From: Eubacteriaceae bacterium
GTDB taxonomy: Bacteria; Bacillota; Clostridia; Lachnospirales; Lachnospiraceae
NCBI GenBank assembly: GCA_902362875.1
Contig: CABIYF010000018.1
Location: 1 to 56,483, forward strand
Length of the DNA: 56,483 nt
Direction of reading: 5' to 3'
Of the stretch, positions 25,876 through 34,980 are shown one piece after another. The translations under genes were made by a program, and so were the position numbers. Numbering within the stretch: position 1 is the first letter of the stretch; the number at the start of each line of letters is the position of its first letter. Below the pieces are notes generated by a model. That model saw only the letters and a program-made list of their open reading frames with translations. It did not search any database and had not been told where the DNA came from.

Positions 25876-26361
25876 TTATTCTTCAACAGTAACTGTCTTC
25901 ATAACCTGTGGCTCTAATGGTTTGTCAGAATAGTCTGTTGCAACTTCAGCAATCTTGTTTACAACATCCATTCCTTCAATGATCTTACCAAATGCAGCAT
26001 ACTGTCCATCTAAATGTGGAGCAGCTTTGTGCATGATAAAGAACTGTGATCCAGCAGAGTCAGGCATCATGGAACGTGCCATGGAAAGAACACCTGGTGT
26101 ATGTTTTAAATTGTTGATCACACCATTCTGGCTGAATTCTCCTTTGATCGTATGTCCAGGACCACCTGTTCCTGTTCCTAATGGGCATCCACCCTGAATC
26201 ATAAATCCGCTGATGACACGATGGAAAGTTAAACCATCATAGAAACCATCTTTTACGAGATTTACGAAGTTTTCAACAGTGATCGGAGCAATGTCCGGAT
26301 ATAATTCTGCTTTCATTACATCACCATTTTCCATAGTGATCGTTACAATTGGATTTGCCAT
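25876..26361 (-). CDS. Cyclophilin-type peptidyl-prolyl cis-trans isomerase
   Basis: A 161-residue single-domain cyclophilin. The catalytic segment FHRVISGFMIQGG, GTGGPG, LSMARSMMPDSAGSQFFIMH and LDGQYAAFGKIIEGM are all present. It has no signal peptide, so it acts in the cytoplasm, isomerising Xaa-Pro bonds during folding. The start ATG follows AAAGGAA. It is monocistronic. Confidence 0.95.
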   Translation of the reverse strand: MANPIVTITMENGDVMKAELYPDIAPITVENFVNLVKDGFYDGLTFHRVISGFMIQGGCPLGTGTGGPGHTIKGEFSQNGVINNLKHTPGVLSMARSMMPDSAGSQFFIMHKAAPHLDGQYAAFGKIIEGMDVVNKIAEVATDYSDKPLEPQVMKTVTVEE

Positions 26362-26625
26362 AATACAAAATTCCTTTCTATATTATTTAATACTTAGATC
26401 AGATTATGTCTGACTATGGTTTGATTATAATGGATAACATAAGAAAAGTACAGACGGACAACGTGAGAGATTGCAGATATTTTAGCGCAATGAAATGCAA
26501 AATCATCACAAAAGTTACAAAAAAGTTAAGATTATGAACAAAAATTAATAAAAACCCTTTTTTTTCTGCAAAATACGAGTATAATAACATACAAAATACA
26601 AAAGTTTTATACTTGGGAGGAAATT

Positions 26626-27585
26626 ATGGATTTATATTTAGATTTTGATAATCATTCCAGACGGCGCAGAAGAGGACGTCGTGGATATGGAAGAAATCGT
26701 TCCAGAAAACCATGGATCATAGGGAGCATCATTGTATTGGTTCTGATCGCTGGCGCGTTTTTTGGTGGAAGAAAATATATGGCATATCGAAAAGCACAGC
26801 AGGAAAAAGCAAGAAGACTTGCAGAAGCACGAAAGATCGTGACAGTTATGATACCAGAAGGTTATTCCATTGATATGATGGCGAAACGTCTGGAAGATCA
26901 GGGAGTGTTTAAGGCAGATGAATTTATTGCAGCAGTCAAAGACACAAAGCAGTATAACAACAAATTTATCAAGGACATTCCATCAAAGAAGGGAACAAAG
27001 TACAAATTAGAAGGATACCTTTATCCAGACACTTATAAGATTTATAAAAGTTCAAAACCAAAAGATCTGATCCAGAAGATGTTAGATAACTTTGATAAGA
27101 AATATTCTGCAGTGAGCAAGGACTATAAAGGAAAACATTCCATGGCAGAGATCATGACGATTGCATCCATGATCGAGCGTGAGGCCAAAGTGGAATCTGA
27201 ACGTCCGGTGATTGCTGGAGTCATTGAGAATCGTCTTGCGAAGAAGATGAAGCTTCAGATCGACCCAACAGTGTTGTATACAACAACCAATGGCTTATAT
27301 AATGCAAAGAAAGTCTATTACAAAGATCTGAAAGTGAAAACGGTTTACAATACTTATGTGATCAAAGGACTGCCAGCTGGTCCAATCTGTAATCCAGCGG
27401 ATACAGCGATCAAGGCAGCAATGAATCCAAAGAAGCACAAATATCTGTATTACAGAACAGATGGAAGCAAAAAAGGGACTCATGTTTTTACAGAAACATT
27501 CGAAGAACATAAGAATGCAAACAGTACAAGTACAAAAGGGAAAAATAGTACAAATAGCACAAATACAACGAATTCAAAATCTTGA
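26626..27585 (+). CDS. mltG: Endolytic peptidoglycan transglycosylase MltG
   Basis: A 319-residue MltG/YceG family protein. An Arg-rich cytoplasmic start is followed by one membrane helix (WIIGSIIVLVLIAGAFFGG, about residues 30-48), a LysM-like region (VMIPEGYSIDMMAKRLEDQGV) and the catalytic domain with SMIEREAKVESERP (catalytic glutamate in IEREA), LQIDPTVLY and KGLPAGPICNP. It cuts nascent glycan strands at the membrane and limits their length. The tail is Asn/Ser/Thr-rich. TGGGAGG precedes the ATG, and a TATAAT lies about 45 nt upstream. Confidence 0.92.
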   Translation: MDLYLDFDNHSRRRRRGRRGYGRNRSRKPWIIGSIIVLVLIAGAFFGGRKYMAYRKAQQEKARRLAEARKIVTVMIPEGYSIDMMAKRLEDQGVFKADEFIAAVKDTKQYNNKFIKDIPSKKGTKYKLEGYLYPDTYKIYKSSKPKDLIQKMLDNFDKKYSAVSKDYKGKHSMAEIMTIASMIEREAKVESERPVIAGVIENRLAKKMKLQIDPTVLYTTTNGLYNAKKVYYKDLKVKTVYNTYVIKGLPAGPICNPADTAIKAAMNPKKHKYLYYRTDGSKKGTHVFTETFEEHKNANSTSTKGKNSTNSTNTTNSKS

Positions 27586-27663
27586 GTATTTTACTAAGGA
27601 TTCAAAAACTTTGTTATTTTTGTGACGTACAAAAAAAAATACCTAAAAATACACAAAAATCTC

Positions 27664-27692
27664 TTTAAAAAGTTGTGCAAATAATGTAGAAT
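27664..27692 (+). promoter_or_regulatory. Likely promoter of the pyruvate:ferredoxin oxidoreductase gene
   Basis: TTTAAA (27664-27669), 17-nt spacer, TAGAAT (27687-27692). The expected transcription start (about 27699) would put the hairpin at 27693-27727 at the 5' end of the mRNA. Confidence 0.45.
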
Positions 27693-27727
27693 AAAGCTGT
27701 ATACAACAGAAGCGTGTATACAGCTTT
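27693..27727 (+). terminator. Hairpin: mltG terminator or 5' mRNA stem of the downstream gene
   Basis: AAAGCTGTATAC pairs with GTATACAGCTTT, followed by only a weak T-run (GTTTATGTTTT). It can serve as terminator for mltG or as the 5' stem of the next transcript. Confidence 0.5.
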
Positions 27728-27849
27728 GTTTATGTTTTAAGCAACTTGTGAAAGTTGTAGTGATATTTTCTGCGCTCATATGCTAGGTGGACGCAGAGAT
27801 TAACAATGTGTGGATATATCCGCACGAGATTTTTTAGGAGGAAGAGAAC

Positions 27850-30800
27850 ATGGCAAGAAAAATGAAAACCATGGATGGTAACACAGCCGCTGCACACGTA
27901 TCATATGCGTTTACAGAAACAGCAGCAATTTATCCTATTACACCATCCTCACCAATGGCAGAATCAACAGACCAGTGGGCAACACAGGGAAAGAAAAATA
28001 TTTTCGGACATCCTGTAAAATTAGTTGAAATGCAGTCTGAAGGAGGAGCAGCCGGTACAGTACACGGTGCTTTAGCAGCTGGTGCATTAACAACAACTTA
28101 TACAGCATCTCAGGGTCTGTTATTAATGATTCCTAACATGTACAAGATCGCTGGTGAACAGATGCCTTGCGTATTTGATGTATCTGCTCGTGCACTTGCA
28201 TCTCACGCACTGAACATCTTCGGTGACCATTCTGATGTTTACGCTTGTCGTCAGACAGGTTTCGCAATGCTTTGCAGCTCTAGTGTTCAGGAAGTTATGG
28301 ACTTAGGAGCAGTAGCTCATTTAGCAACAATCAAAGGACGTGTTCCTGTATTACATTTCTTCGATGGATTCAGAACATCTCATGAAATTCAGAAAATCGA
28401 AATGTGGGATTATGATGATCTTGCAGAAATGGTTGACTATGATGCAATCGACAAATTCAGAGCTGAGTGCTTAAACCCAGAACATCCAGTTCTTCGTGGA
28501 TCTGCTCAGAACCCTGATATCTTCTTCCAGGCAAGAGAAGCAAGTAACGCAACTTACAATGCTTTCCCAGCTATCGTTGAAGAATATATGGATAAAGTTA
28601 ACGCTAAGATCGGAACAGACTATAAATTATTCAACTACTATGGTGCTGAAGACGCTGAAAGCGTTATCATCGCTATGGGATCTGTTTGTGAAACAATCGA
28701 TGAAACAATCGATTACTTAATGAAACAGGGTAAAAAAGTCGGTGTTGTTAAAGTTCGTCTTTACAGACCATTCGTTGCTGAGAAATTAGTTGAAGCAATC
28801 CCTGATACAGCAAAAGTTATCAACGTATTAGACAGATCTAAAGAGCCTGGAGCAAGAGAACCATTATACCTTGATGTTGTTAACGCATTAAGAGGAACAA
28901 AATTCGAAAGCTGCACAATCAATGGTGGACGTTATGGATTAGGTTCTAAAGATACTACACCAGCTGATATCATCGCTACATTCGAAAACGTTGACAAAAA
29001 CGAATTTACATTATCTATCGTGGATGATGTTACAAACTTATCTCTTGAAAGAGGAGAAACACCTGTTACAGCTCCAGACAGCATCGTAGCATGTAAATTC
29101 TGGGGACTTGGAGCAGACGGTACTGTTGGTGCTAACAAGAACTCTATCAAGATCATTGGTGACCATACAGACAAATATGCTCAGGCATACTTTGATTATG
29201 ACTCTAAGAAATCCGGTGGTGTTACAATGTCCCACTTACGTTTCGGAGATGACCCAATCAAATCTACATACCTGATCAACAAAGCTGACTTTGTTGCTTG
29301 CCATTGTGCACCATATTTAACAAAATACAACATGGTTCAGGACTTAAAAGACGGTGGAACATTCCTGTTAAACTGCAGCTGGGCTCCAGAAGAAGTTGGA
29401 GAACATCTTCCAGGACAGGTAAAAGCTTACTTAGCTAAACACAACATTAAGTTCTATATCATTGACGGTATCAAGATCGGTAAAGAAATCGGACTTGGTG
29501 GACGTATCAATACTGTATTACAGTCTGCATTCTTCAAATTATCAGGAATCATCCCTGAAGAAGATGCAATCAAATACATGAAAGACGCTGCAACAGCTTC
29601 TTATAGCAAGAAGGGTGAAGCTATCGTTAAGATGAACCACGATGCTATCGATGCTGGTGCAAAAGCTATCGTTGAAGTACCAGTTCCAGCTGAATGGGCT
29701 GACGCTGAAGCAGAAAGCTTATTCGTTGAAGCTAAGGGAGATAACAAACCTCTTGTTGATTACATTAACAACGTACAGAACTACGTTAATGGACAGGAAG
29801 GTAACGCTCTTAAAGTTAGCGATTTAGTACCTTACGTAGATGGACATATGCCTTTAGGTGCATCTGCATTCGAAAAACGTGGAGTAGCAGTAGACGTTCC
29901 TTCTTGGAATCCAGATAACTGTATCCAGTGTAACTTCTGTGCTTATGTATGTCCTCATGCAACAATCCGTCCAGTAGCTATGACAGAAGAAGAAGCAGCA
30001 GCAGCTCCAGCAGCTACTAAGACAGCTGACATGACTGGAATGCCAGGATACAAATTCGCTATGACAGTTACAGTTCTTGACTGTTTAGGATGTGGATCTT
30101 GTGTAAACATCTGTCCAGGTAAGAAGGGTGAAAAAGCTCTTACAATGCAGGGATTAGATTCTCAGAGAGATCAGCAGGAAGTTTATGACTATGGTCAGAA
30201 ATTACCAGCAAAAGAAGAAGTACTTGCTAAATTCAAAGCTGATTCCGTTAAAGGAAGCCAGTTCAGACAGCCAATGCTTGAGTTCTCAGGAGCATGTGCT
30301 GGTTGTGGTGAAACACCTTACGCTAAACTGATCACTCAGTTATTCGGTGAAAGAATGTACATCGCAAACGCAACAGGATGTTCTTCTATCTGGGGTGGAT
30401 CTGCACCTGCTACACCATACACAACAAATGCTAAAGGACAGGGACCAGCTTGGGCTAACTCACTGTTCGAAGACAACGCAGAGTTTGGTTTAGGTATGTT
30501 CACAGGACAGAACACATTAAGAGAACAGACAAAAGAAAAAGTTGTTGCATTAGCTGAATCTACAGATAACGCAGATGTGAAAGCAGCAGCAGCTGAATAC
30601 TTAGACACATATGCAGACGGAAGCAAGAACGGAGCAGCTACAGATAAATTAGTAGCAGCATTAGAAGCTTGCGGATGTGACGCTGCTAAAGAAATCTTAG
30701 CTAAGAAAGAATTCTTATCTAAGAAATCTCAGTGGATCTTCGGTGGTGACGGATGGGCATACGACATCGGATTCGGTGGTGTTGACCATGTATTAGCATC

Positions 30801-31371
30801 TGGAGAAGACGTAAACGTATTCGTATTCGATACAGAAGTTTACTCTAACACAGGTGGACAGGCATCTAAGTCTACAAACTTAGGAGCAATCGCTCAGTTC
30901 CAGGCAGCTGGTAAAGGAACTAAGAAGAAAGACCTTGCAGCAATCGCAATGAGCTACGGATATGTATATGTAGCACAGATCGCTATGGGTGCTGATTACA
31001 ACCAGACAGTTAAAGCAATCGCAGAAGCTGAAGCTTATCCAGGACCATCATTAGTAATCGGATATGCTCCATGTATCAACCACGGTATCAAGGGTGGAAT
31101 GAAGATTGCTCAGACAGAAGAAAAGAAAGCTGTTACTTCTGGATACTGGAATCTGTTCAGATTCAACCCAACATTAGCTGCTGAAGGAAAGAATCCATTC
31201 CACTTAGATTCTAAAGCTCCTACAACAGAATACGAAGACTTCATCATGGGAGAAGTTCGTTACAATGCATTATCTCGTCAGAACCCTGATAGAGCTAAAG
31301 CACTGTTCGCAGAAGCTAAAGCAAACGCAGAAGCTAAATACAACAGATTAAAAGAAATGTCTGATAAATAG
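27850..31371 (+). CDS. nifJ: Pyruvate:ferredoxin (flavodoxin) oxidoreductase
   Basis: A full-length 1173-residue single-chain PFOR. The N-terminal pyrimidine-binding domain (AYAFTE-like start, ITPSSPMAE) is followed by the gamma domain, then a ferredoxin domain with CIQCNFCAYVCP (about residue 691) and CLGCGSCVNICP (about 745). The proximal cluster cysteines lie in CAGCGETPY (about 816) and the TPP site in GGDGWAYDIGFGG (about 964) with NTGGQ. It oxidises pyruvate to acetyl-CoA, CO2 and reduced ferredoxin, the central step of clostridial fermentation. AGGAGG is 8 nt before the ATG. The codon use is strongly biased, fitting high expression. Confidence 0.97.
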   Translation: MARKMKTMDGNTAAAHVSYAFTETAAIYPITPSSPMAESTDQWATQGKKNIFGHPVKLVEMQSEGGAAGTVHGALAAGALTTTYTASQGLLLMIPNMYKIAGEQMPCVFDVSARALASHALNIFGDHSDVYACRQTGFAMLCSSSVQEVMDLGAVAHLATIKGRVPVLHFFDGFRTSHEIQKIEMWDYDDLAEMVDYDAIDKFRAECLNPEHPVLRGSAQNPDIFFQAREASNATYNAFPAIVEEYMDKVNAKIGTDYKLFNYYGAEDAESVIIAMGSVCETIDETIDYLMKQGKKVGVVKVRLYRPFVAEKLVEAIPDTAKVINVLDRSKEPGAREPLYLDVVNALRGTKFESCTINGGRYGLGSKDTTPADIIATFENVDKNEFTLSIVDDVTNLSLERGETPVTAPDSIVACKFWGLGADGTVGANKNSIKIIGDHTDKYAQAYFDYDSKKSGGVTMSHLRFGDDPIKSTYLINKADFVACHCAPYLTKYNMVQDLKDGGTFLLNCSWAPEEVGEHLPGQVKAYLAKHNIKFYIIDGIKIGKEIGLGGRINTVLQSAFFKLSGIIPEEDAIKYMKDAATASYSKKGEAIVKMNHDAIDAGAKAIVEVPVPAEWADAEAESLFVEAKGDNKPLVDYINNVQNYVNGQEGNALKVSDLVPYVDGHMPLGASAFEKRGVAVDVPSWNPDNCIQCNFCAYVCPHATIRPVAMTEEEAAAAPAATKTADMTGMPGYKFAMTVTVLDCLGCGSCVNICPGKKGEKALTMQGLDSQRDQQEVYDYGQKLPAKEEVLAKFKADSVKGSQFRQPMLEFSGACAGCGETPYAKLITQLFGERMYIANATGCSSIWGGSAPATPYTTNAKGQGPAWANSLFEDNAEFGLGMFTGQNTLREQTKEKVVALAESTDNADVKAAAAEYLDTYADGSKNGAATDKLVAALEACGCDAAKEILAKKEFLSKKSQWIFGGDGWAYDIGFGGVDHVLASGEDVNVFVFDTEVYSNTGGQASKSTNLGAIAQFQAAGKGTKKKDLAAIAMSYGYVYVAQIAMGADYNQTVKAIAEAEAYPGPSLVIGYAPCINHGIKGGMKIAQTEEKKAVTSGYWNLFRFNPTLAAEGKNPFHLDSKAPTTEYEDFIMGEVRYNALSRQNPDRAKALFAEAKANAEAKYNRLKEMSDK

Positions 31372-31377
31372 GCATTG

Positions 31378-31500
31378 AACACTTAGAGAGAGCAAGCCAA
31401 AGGCGCAGCTCGAACTTAGTGAGAAAGCCCATCCCGAACCTTAGTGAATCCGAGCCGCAGGCGAAAGATGAACTTAGTTGAGTGGATGATACCTTGTTTA
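31378..31500. repeat. GC-richer 3' region with repeated CTTAGT units
   Basis: About 120 nt between the PFOR stop and its terminator carry recurring words: aacacttagaga, gaacttagtgag, gaaccttagtga and gaacttagttga, with gcgcagctcg and gagccgcaggcg between them. No frame or known RNA is recognised. It is much richer in GC than its surroundings. Confidence 0.45.
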
Positions 31501-31512
31501 ATCTAATAAATC

Positions 31513-31550
31513 AAAATCCCCTTTGTGAGCAATCACAGAGGGGATTTTTT
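31513..31550 (+). terminator. Terminator of the PFOR gene
   Basis: AAAATCCCC...GGGGATTTTTT hairpin with an inner TGTG/CACA stem and T-run. Confidence 0.9.
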
Positions 31551-31564
31551 ATGCATAAAAATAA

Positions 31565-31591
31565 GAGCCAGACTTCTTCTAAGTCTGACTC
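31565..31591 (-). terminator. Terminator of the LysR-ThrE operon
   Basis: GAGCCAGACTT (31565-31575) pairs with AAGTCTGACTC (31581-31591), one wobble. On the minus strand it is followed by TTATTTTT. Confidence 0.8.
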
Positions 31592-31608
31592 TATATTCAT
31601 ATCCATCT

Positions 31609-32931
31609 CTATGAACAACGTCGAAACGTCTTATCTGTAATAATTCTTGCAAAGATCAATCCAAGCGGCAAAGCCATAATAATAAGTAAAGCTTCTGTAA
31701 ACCAAAAAGCACCGGTATTAATCGAAGTAATACCAATATTATAAATTGCCCGATATAAATACAATCCAGGAACCATAATAACGATGGAAGGCACAGTCAA
31801 AGAAATTCGAGGATAACCAATCGAAGTCTTGATCATAGATGCCAGAAGCCCAGCAAGCAAAGCACCAAGAAATGCAGCGGCAGACGGTGGAAATGAGGCA
31901 AGATCAACAAGTTCCAGCCGAGTTGTATTTGCAATCGCTCCTATAATTCCTGCAGTAGCAGCGAGCCGCAAAGGGCTGTTAAACATCATAGAGAAACCTA
32001 AAACTCCAAAAAAGCTTGCAATCAGCCGAAGAACCAGATATTCTGATTTACTTAAATTCAATGGAAGAAAATCCATCGGTTTCAAATGAAGAACCAAAGC
32101 AAGCATCCACGCAGCCAGAGTTGCAACGGCAATGATAATGACTGCATAAGTCAGACGCTCCAGACCAGAACGCATATCCAGTTTCGCAAGGTCAATTCCG
32201 CTTGTGATAAATGGAAATCCTGGAATGATAAATAACATAGAGCAGATATATCCAGCTTGATGATGTATTGAAATATCAAAACAGGATCGCAATGTCATGA
32301 ATGCAATTGTGTATACAATACATGCCAAAGCAACACTAGCAGCGGTACATAAAAATAAAGTCAGATGATGCTGATTCATTTTTGCTCGTAGATAATTTCC
32401 AGCACCAGCACCTAAGAATGCACATAACATTTCAACAGGGCCGCCGCCCAATAAAAAAGTAAATGCACAGCAGGCAACTGCGGCAGCCAGACCAAGAAAT
32501 GGTGGAGAATAAAAACCATGAATTTCATGAATCCGATCAAGAAGAGTATGAAGCTCATCTCCAGACATCTTCTTACAGTTTTCTGCAAATTTATTTACGA
32601 ACTCTTCCATGCGGTAAAGTTTTGATGTATTGACCCCGGTATTAAACAGACATAATGATTCGGTATAGCAGTTACCACCATCAATACATGTGTATTCAAT
32701 CGACAATAACCCGATATCTGCGGTACAAGTGATCCCAAGTTCCCTGGCAAGTGTATTCATAGAACTTCGGACCCTCCATGCTCCGGTTCCACACGATAAA
32801 AGCATAATACCAGTTCTTCCGATGATGGAAGCTTTCTCGCTTAATGAAGCTTCCGTGATTGGATGACCAATACTTTTTCTTGTATAATCATGCCATGGTA
32901 TTCGCATATGATTATGAAATTCTTCTTCCAT
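31609..32931 (-). CDS. Threonine/serine exporter family protein (ThrE-like)
   Basis: The 440-residue protein fuses the two ThrE halves (DUF1212 and DUF3815 type). The N-terminal soluble part has GRTGIMLLSCGTGAWRVRSSMN, typical of the family, followed by about ten membrane helices. It probably exports threonine, serine or related small molecules. Translation starts at ATG 32931 behind GGAGG, 5 nt after the LysR stop, so the two are coupled. The frame extends to 32940 through a GTG inside the ribosome-binding region, which is unlikely to be used. Confidence 0.85.
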   Translation of the reverse strand: MEEEFHNHMRIPWHDYTRKSIGHPITEASLSEKASIIGRTGIMLLSCGTGAWRVRSSMNTLARELGITCTADIGLLSIEYTCIDGGNCYTESLCLFNTGVNTSKLYRMEEFVNKFAENCKKMSGDELHTLLDRIHEIHGFYSPPFLGLAAAVACCAFTFLLGGGPVEMLCAFLGAGAGNYLRAKMNQHHLTLFLCTAASVALACIVYTIAFMTLRSCFDISIHHQAGYICSMLFIIPGFPFITSGIDLAKLDMRSGLERLTYAVIIIAVATLAAWMLALVLHLKPMDFLPLNLSKSEYLVLRLIASFFGVLGFSMMFNSPLRLAATAGIIGAIANTTRLELVDLASFPPSAAAFLGALLAGLLASMIKTSIGYPRISLTVPSIVIMVPGLYLYRAIYNIGITSINTGAFWFTEALLIIMALPLGLIFARIITDKTFRRCS

Positions 32932-32936
32932 ATATA

Positions 32937-33824
32937 TCACACCTCCGAATCCATAAGAATTTCCAACAACTTCTTTCCAGCAGTTCCAACAGGTCTGGTG
33001 GAATCAGTAAGGAGACAGATATCCCGTGGATTTGCATGTTCTTTCACAGGAATTTCTACAATTTCTCCACGATCAAGAGAATCTCTGGCAAGAGCTTCTG
33101 GGCAGAAACCAATTCCTAGATCATGCTGCACCAGAGATAAGATCTGGTTTGTTGTGGCAGTTTCCATATCTGGAGAAAATACTAATTGATTCTGATAAAA
33201 ATATTTTTCATAAAAACTTCTGGTTGCAGTACCTTCATTCAATGAAATAAAAGGAAAATCCTGCAGATCTCGGAGCCGTTTTGGCGAAAAACTGATATCT
33301 TTATAAGAAGGTCCTCCAATTAAAATATCACGGAAAGAACAAAGCTGTTGGGACTGTATTGGACGCTCGCAATAAAGTGGCGTTGTCACAATGCTGAAAT
33401 CAACAAAACCTTTTCTCAACGCTTTGATTGCCTGTGGTGTGGAGTGGTTGGAAATTTTTAATTTGATATGTGGATAAAGTTTGTGAAACTTCTCTAATTT
33501 CGGCAGCAAAAATAAATGAAGTGCCGTTTCACTGACTCCGATCGTAACAGTTCCAGATTTTAGATTTTTTGTCCGGTTTAGTTCGTCATTTCCAGAGGAA
33601 ATCTGTTGGATTGCAATAGCTACGTGAGCATAAAGCTGTTCACCTTCTGGCGTTAATTTGATTCCACGGTGTGAGCGGATAAATAATGTGCAGTCCAATT
33701 CACTTTCCATAATATTCATGCAGCGAGTGATATTCGGCTGATTGTTATGTAAGATTTTCGCAGCTTTTGAAAAACTTTTGTATTTTGCAACATAATAAAA
33801 GATGCGATAATAATCAAAAGGCAT
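32937..33824 (-). CDS. LysR-family transcriptional regulator
   Basis: The 295-residue protein has an N-terminal helix-turn-helix (FYYVAKYKSFSKAAKILHNNQPNITRCMNIMESELDCTLF) and a substrate-binding domain (GTVTIGVSETALHLFLLPKL onward). AGGAGG is 8 nt before the ATG. It is co-transcribed with the ThrE-like exporter instead of divergent from it, which is unusual for LysR genes. I infer that it senses an amino acid-like effector and controls its own operon. Confidence 0.9.
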   Translation of the reverse strand: MPFDYYRIFYYVAKYKSFSKAAKILHNNQPNITRCMNIMESELDCTLFIRSHRGIKLTPEGEQLYAHVAIAIQQISSGNDELNRTKNLKSGTVTIGVSETALHLFLLPKLEKFHKLYPHIKLKISNHSTPQAIKALRKGFVDFSIVTTPLYCERPIQSQQLCSFRDILIGGPSYKDISFSPKRLRDLQDFPFISLNEGTATRSFYEKYFYQNQLVFSPDMETATTNQILSLVQHDLGIGFCPEALARDSLDRGEIVEIPVKEHANPRDICLLTDSTRPVGTAGKKLLEILMDSEV

Positions 33825-33879
33825 GATTCTGACCTCCTAGTTATATGAAATTTATATGTTTATAATATGATATATATAT

Positions 33880-33908
33880 TTTACATATCTTTCTTACTAA
33901 AGTATAAT
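33880..33908 (+). promoter_or_regulatory. Promoter of the uncharacterised gene at 33945
   Basis: TTTACA (33880-33885), 17-nt spacer, perfect TATAAT (33903-33908). It lies inside the 5' extension of the longest frame, so the real start must be downstream. Confidence 0.75.
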
Positions 33909-33944
33909 ACAGTTGATGAAAAAGTCAAGAAAGGGATGATCAGT

Positions 33945-34727
33945 GTGGAAACAATTTTTCCAAGAGAAGAAAACGCAGAGCATATATTTGAAAAGATTTT
34001 GGAAAATGATGATGCCTGTGAACGATTGAGGGAGTTATTTTATGAAGAGTTTGCCAACAGCGGAGATCGTGATCTTTCGGAAAAGCAGTTTGTAAAGGCA
34101 CTATTTGATGCATATCAAAACAGAGATCTTTCCGCTTTCTTGATGGAAATCTGTGGAAACAGCATGTTTGATCTGTTAAGAAATGCGTTTTTGATACCAC
34201 TTCGGTTCAATGATAAAGGAGTAACTAATCCTGTACGGTTGACAGATGATCAGGGAGAGCTGATCAAAACAGTATCTGTTAAAAAGCAGATTTCACCAAA
34301 ACAATACAAGATGTTTCAACAGATTTTAAATCAGGCGGATGACATACCAGATTATGAAATCTGTCTTGCTTATGGATTTCGTGAAAAACACGACTACCAT
34401 AACAAAAATGAAATTAACACGATGAAGATAGGAGAACATATCGGGATCCTCTTATTATTTAAACTTCCAAAACGAGTGAAGGAGAGGATAAGAGACAATG
34501 AAGTCTACAGCATTGTGTGGGATTTTATGATGAAACTGGAAGAACAATTACCAAGAGCGTTTATGTATTATGGGGTAATGGATGAAAACAAATTTGAACA
34601 ACCAAGCAGCGAAATTGGTATTTTCCTTCCGTTCCGTCACTTTGAACACCAATTACAAAAAAACATCGAACAGGCCAATGGTATTGGACTGGGATGCAGA
34701 GAACGAATCCTCACAGTGATTCAATAG
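33945..34727 (+). CDS. Uncharacterised cytoplasmic protein
   Basis: The 260-residue protein is not recognised. It has no signal peptide or membrane helix. Features are an acidic N-terminus (NAEHIFEKILENDDACERLRELFYEEFANSGDRDLSEKQF), a segment NSMFDLLRNAFLIPLRF, and a C-terminal half with YEICLAYGFREKHDYH and MYYGVMDENKFEQPS. The start is GTG 33945, 9 nt after AAAGGG; ATG 33936 abuts the ribosome-binding site. It has its own promoter and terminator. Confidence 0.7.
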   Translation: METIFPREENAEHIFEKILENDDACERLRELFYEEFANSGDRDLSEKQFVKALFDAYQNRDLSAFLMEICGNSMFDLLRNAFLIPLRFNDKGVTNPVRLTDDQGELIKTVSVKKQISPKQYKMFQQILNQADDIPDYEICLAYGFREKHDYHNKNEINTMKIGEHIGILLLFKLPKRVKERIRDNEVYSIVWDFMMKLEEQLPRAFMYYGVMDENKFEQPSSEIGIFLPFRHFEHQLQKNIEQANGIGLGCRERILTVIQ

Positions 34728-34768
34728 AAAGTAACTATTTCATTCATAGGTTACCAAATAGTAGTCAT

Positions 34769-34806
34769 AAAAGACATCGTACGAAGAAATTTGTATGGTG
34801 TCTTTT
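34769..34806 (+). terminator. Rho-independent terminator
   Basis: A 14-bp stem (34769-34782 with 34793-34806, two G-T wobbles) whose 3' arm ends in TTTT. Confidence 0.75.
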
Positions 34807-34899
34807 ATGTTATTTATCAGCAGGGTATCATGTTTCTTCTATATAAAATAGGAACAAAAAAGTAAAATAGGAATGAATAAAAAATAGAAAGAAAACATA

Positions 34900-34928
34900 T
34901 TGACATTTAAAAAAAAGTGACATACAAT
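34900..34928 (+). promoter_or_regulatory. Promoter of the GntR/ABC operon
   Basis: Perfect TTGACA (34900-34905), 17-nt spacer, TACAAT (34923-34928). The operator palindrome begins at the last base of the -10 box. Confidence 0.85.
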
Positions 34929-34959
34929 ATTATTGTATTAAGGAAGTAATACAATAATA
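34928..34959 (+). promoter_or_regulatory. Operator palindrome for the YtrA-type GntR regulator
   Basis: Arms 34928-34940 and 34947-34959 are exact 13-bp reverse complements (TATTATTGTATTA / TAATACAATAATA) with a 6-nt spacer. The site covers the transcription start, so binding of the encoded regulator would block its own operon. Confidence 0.8.
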
Positions 34960-34980
34960 CAATAAGAAGGAAGGAGTAGT

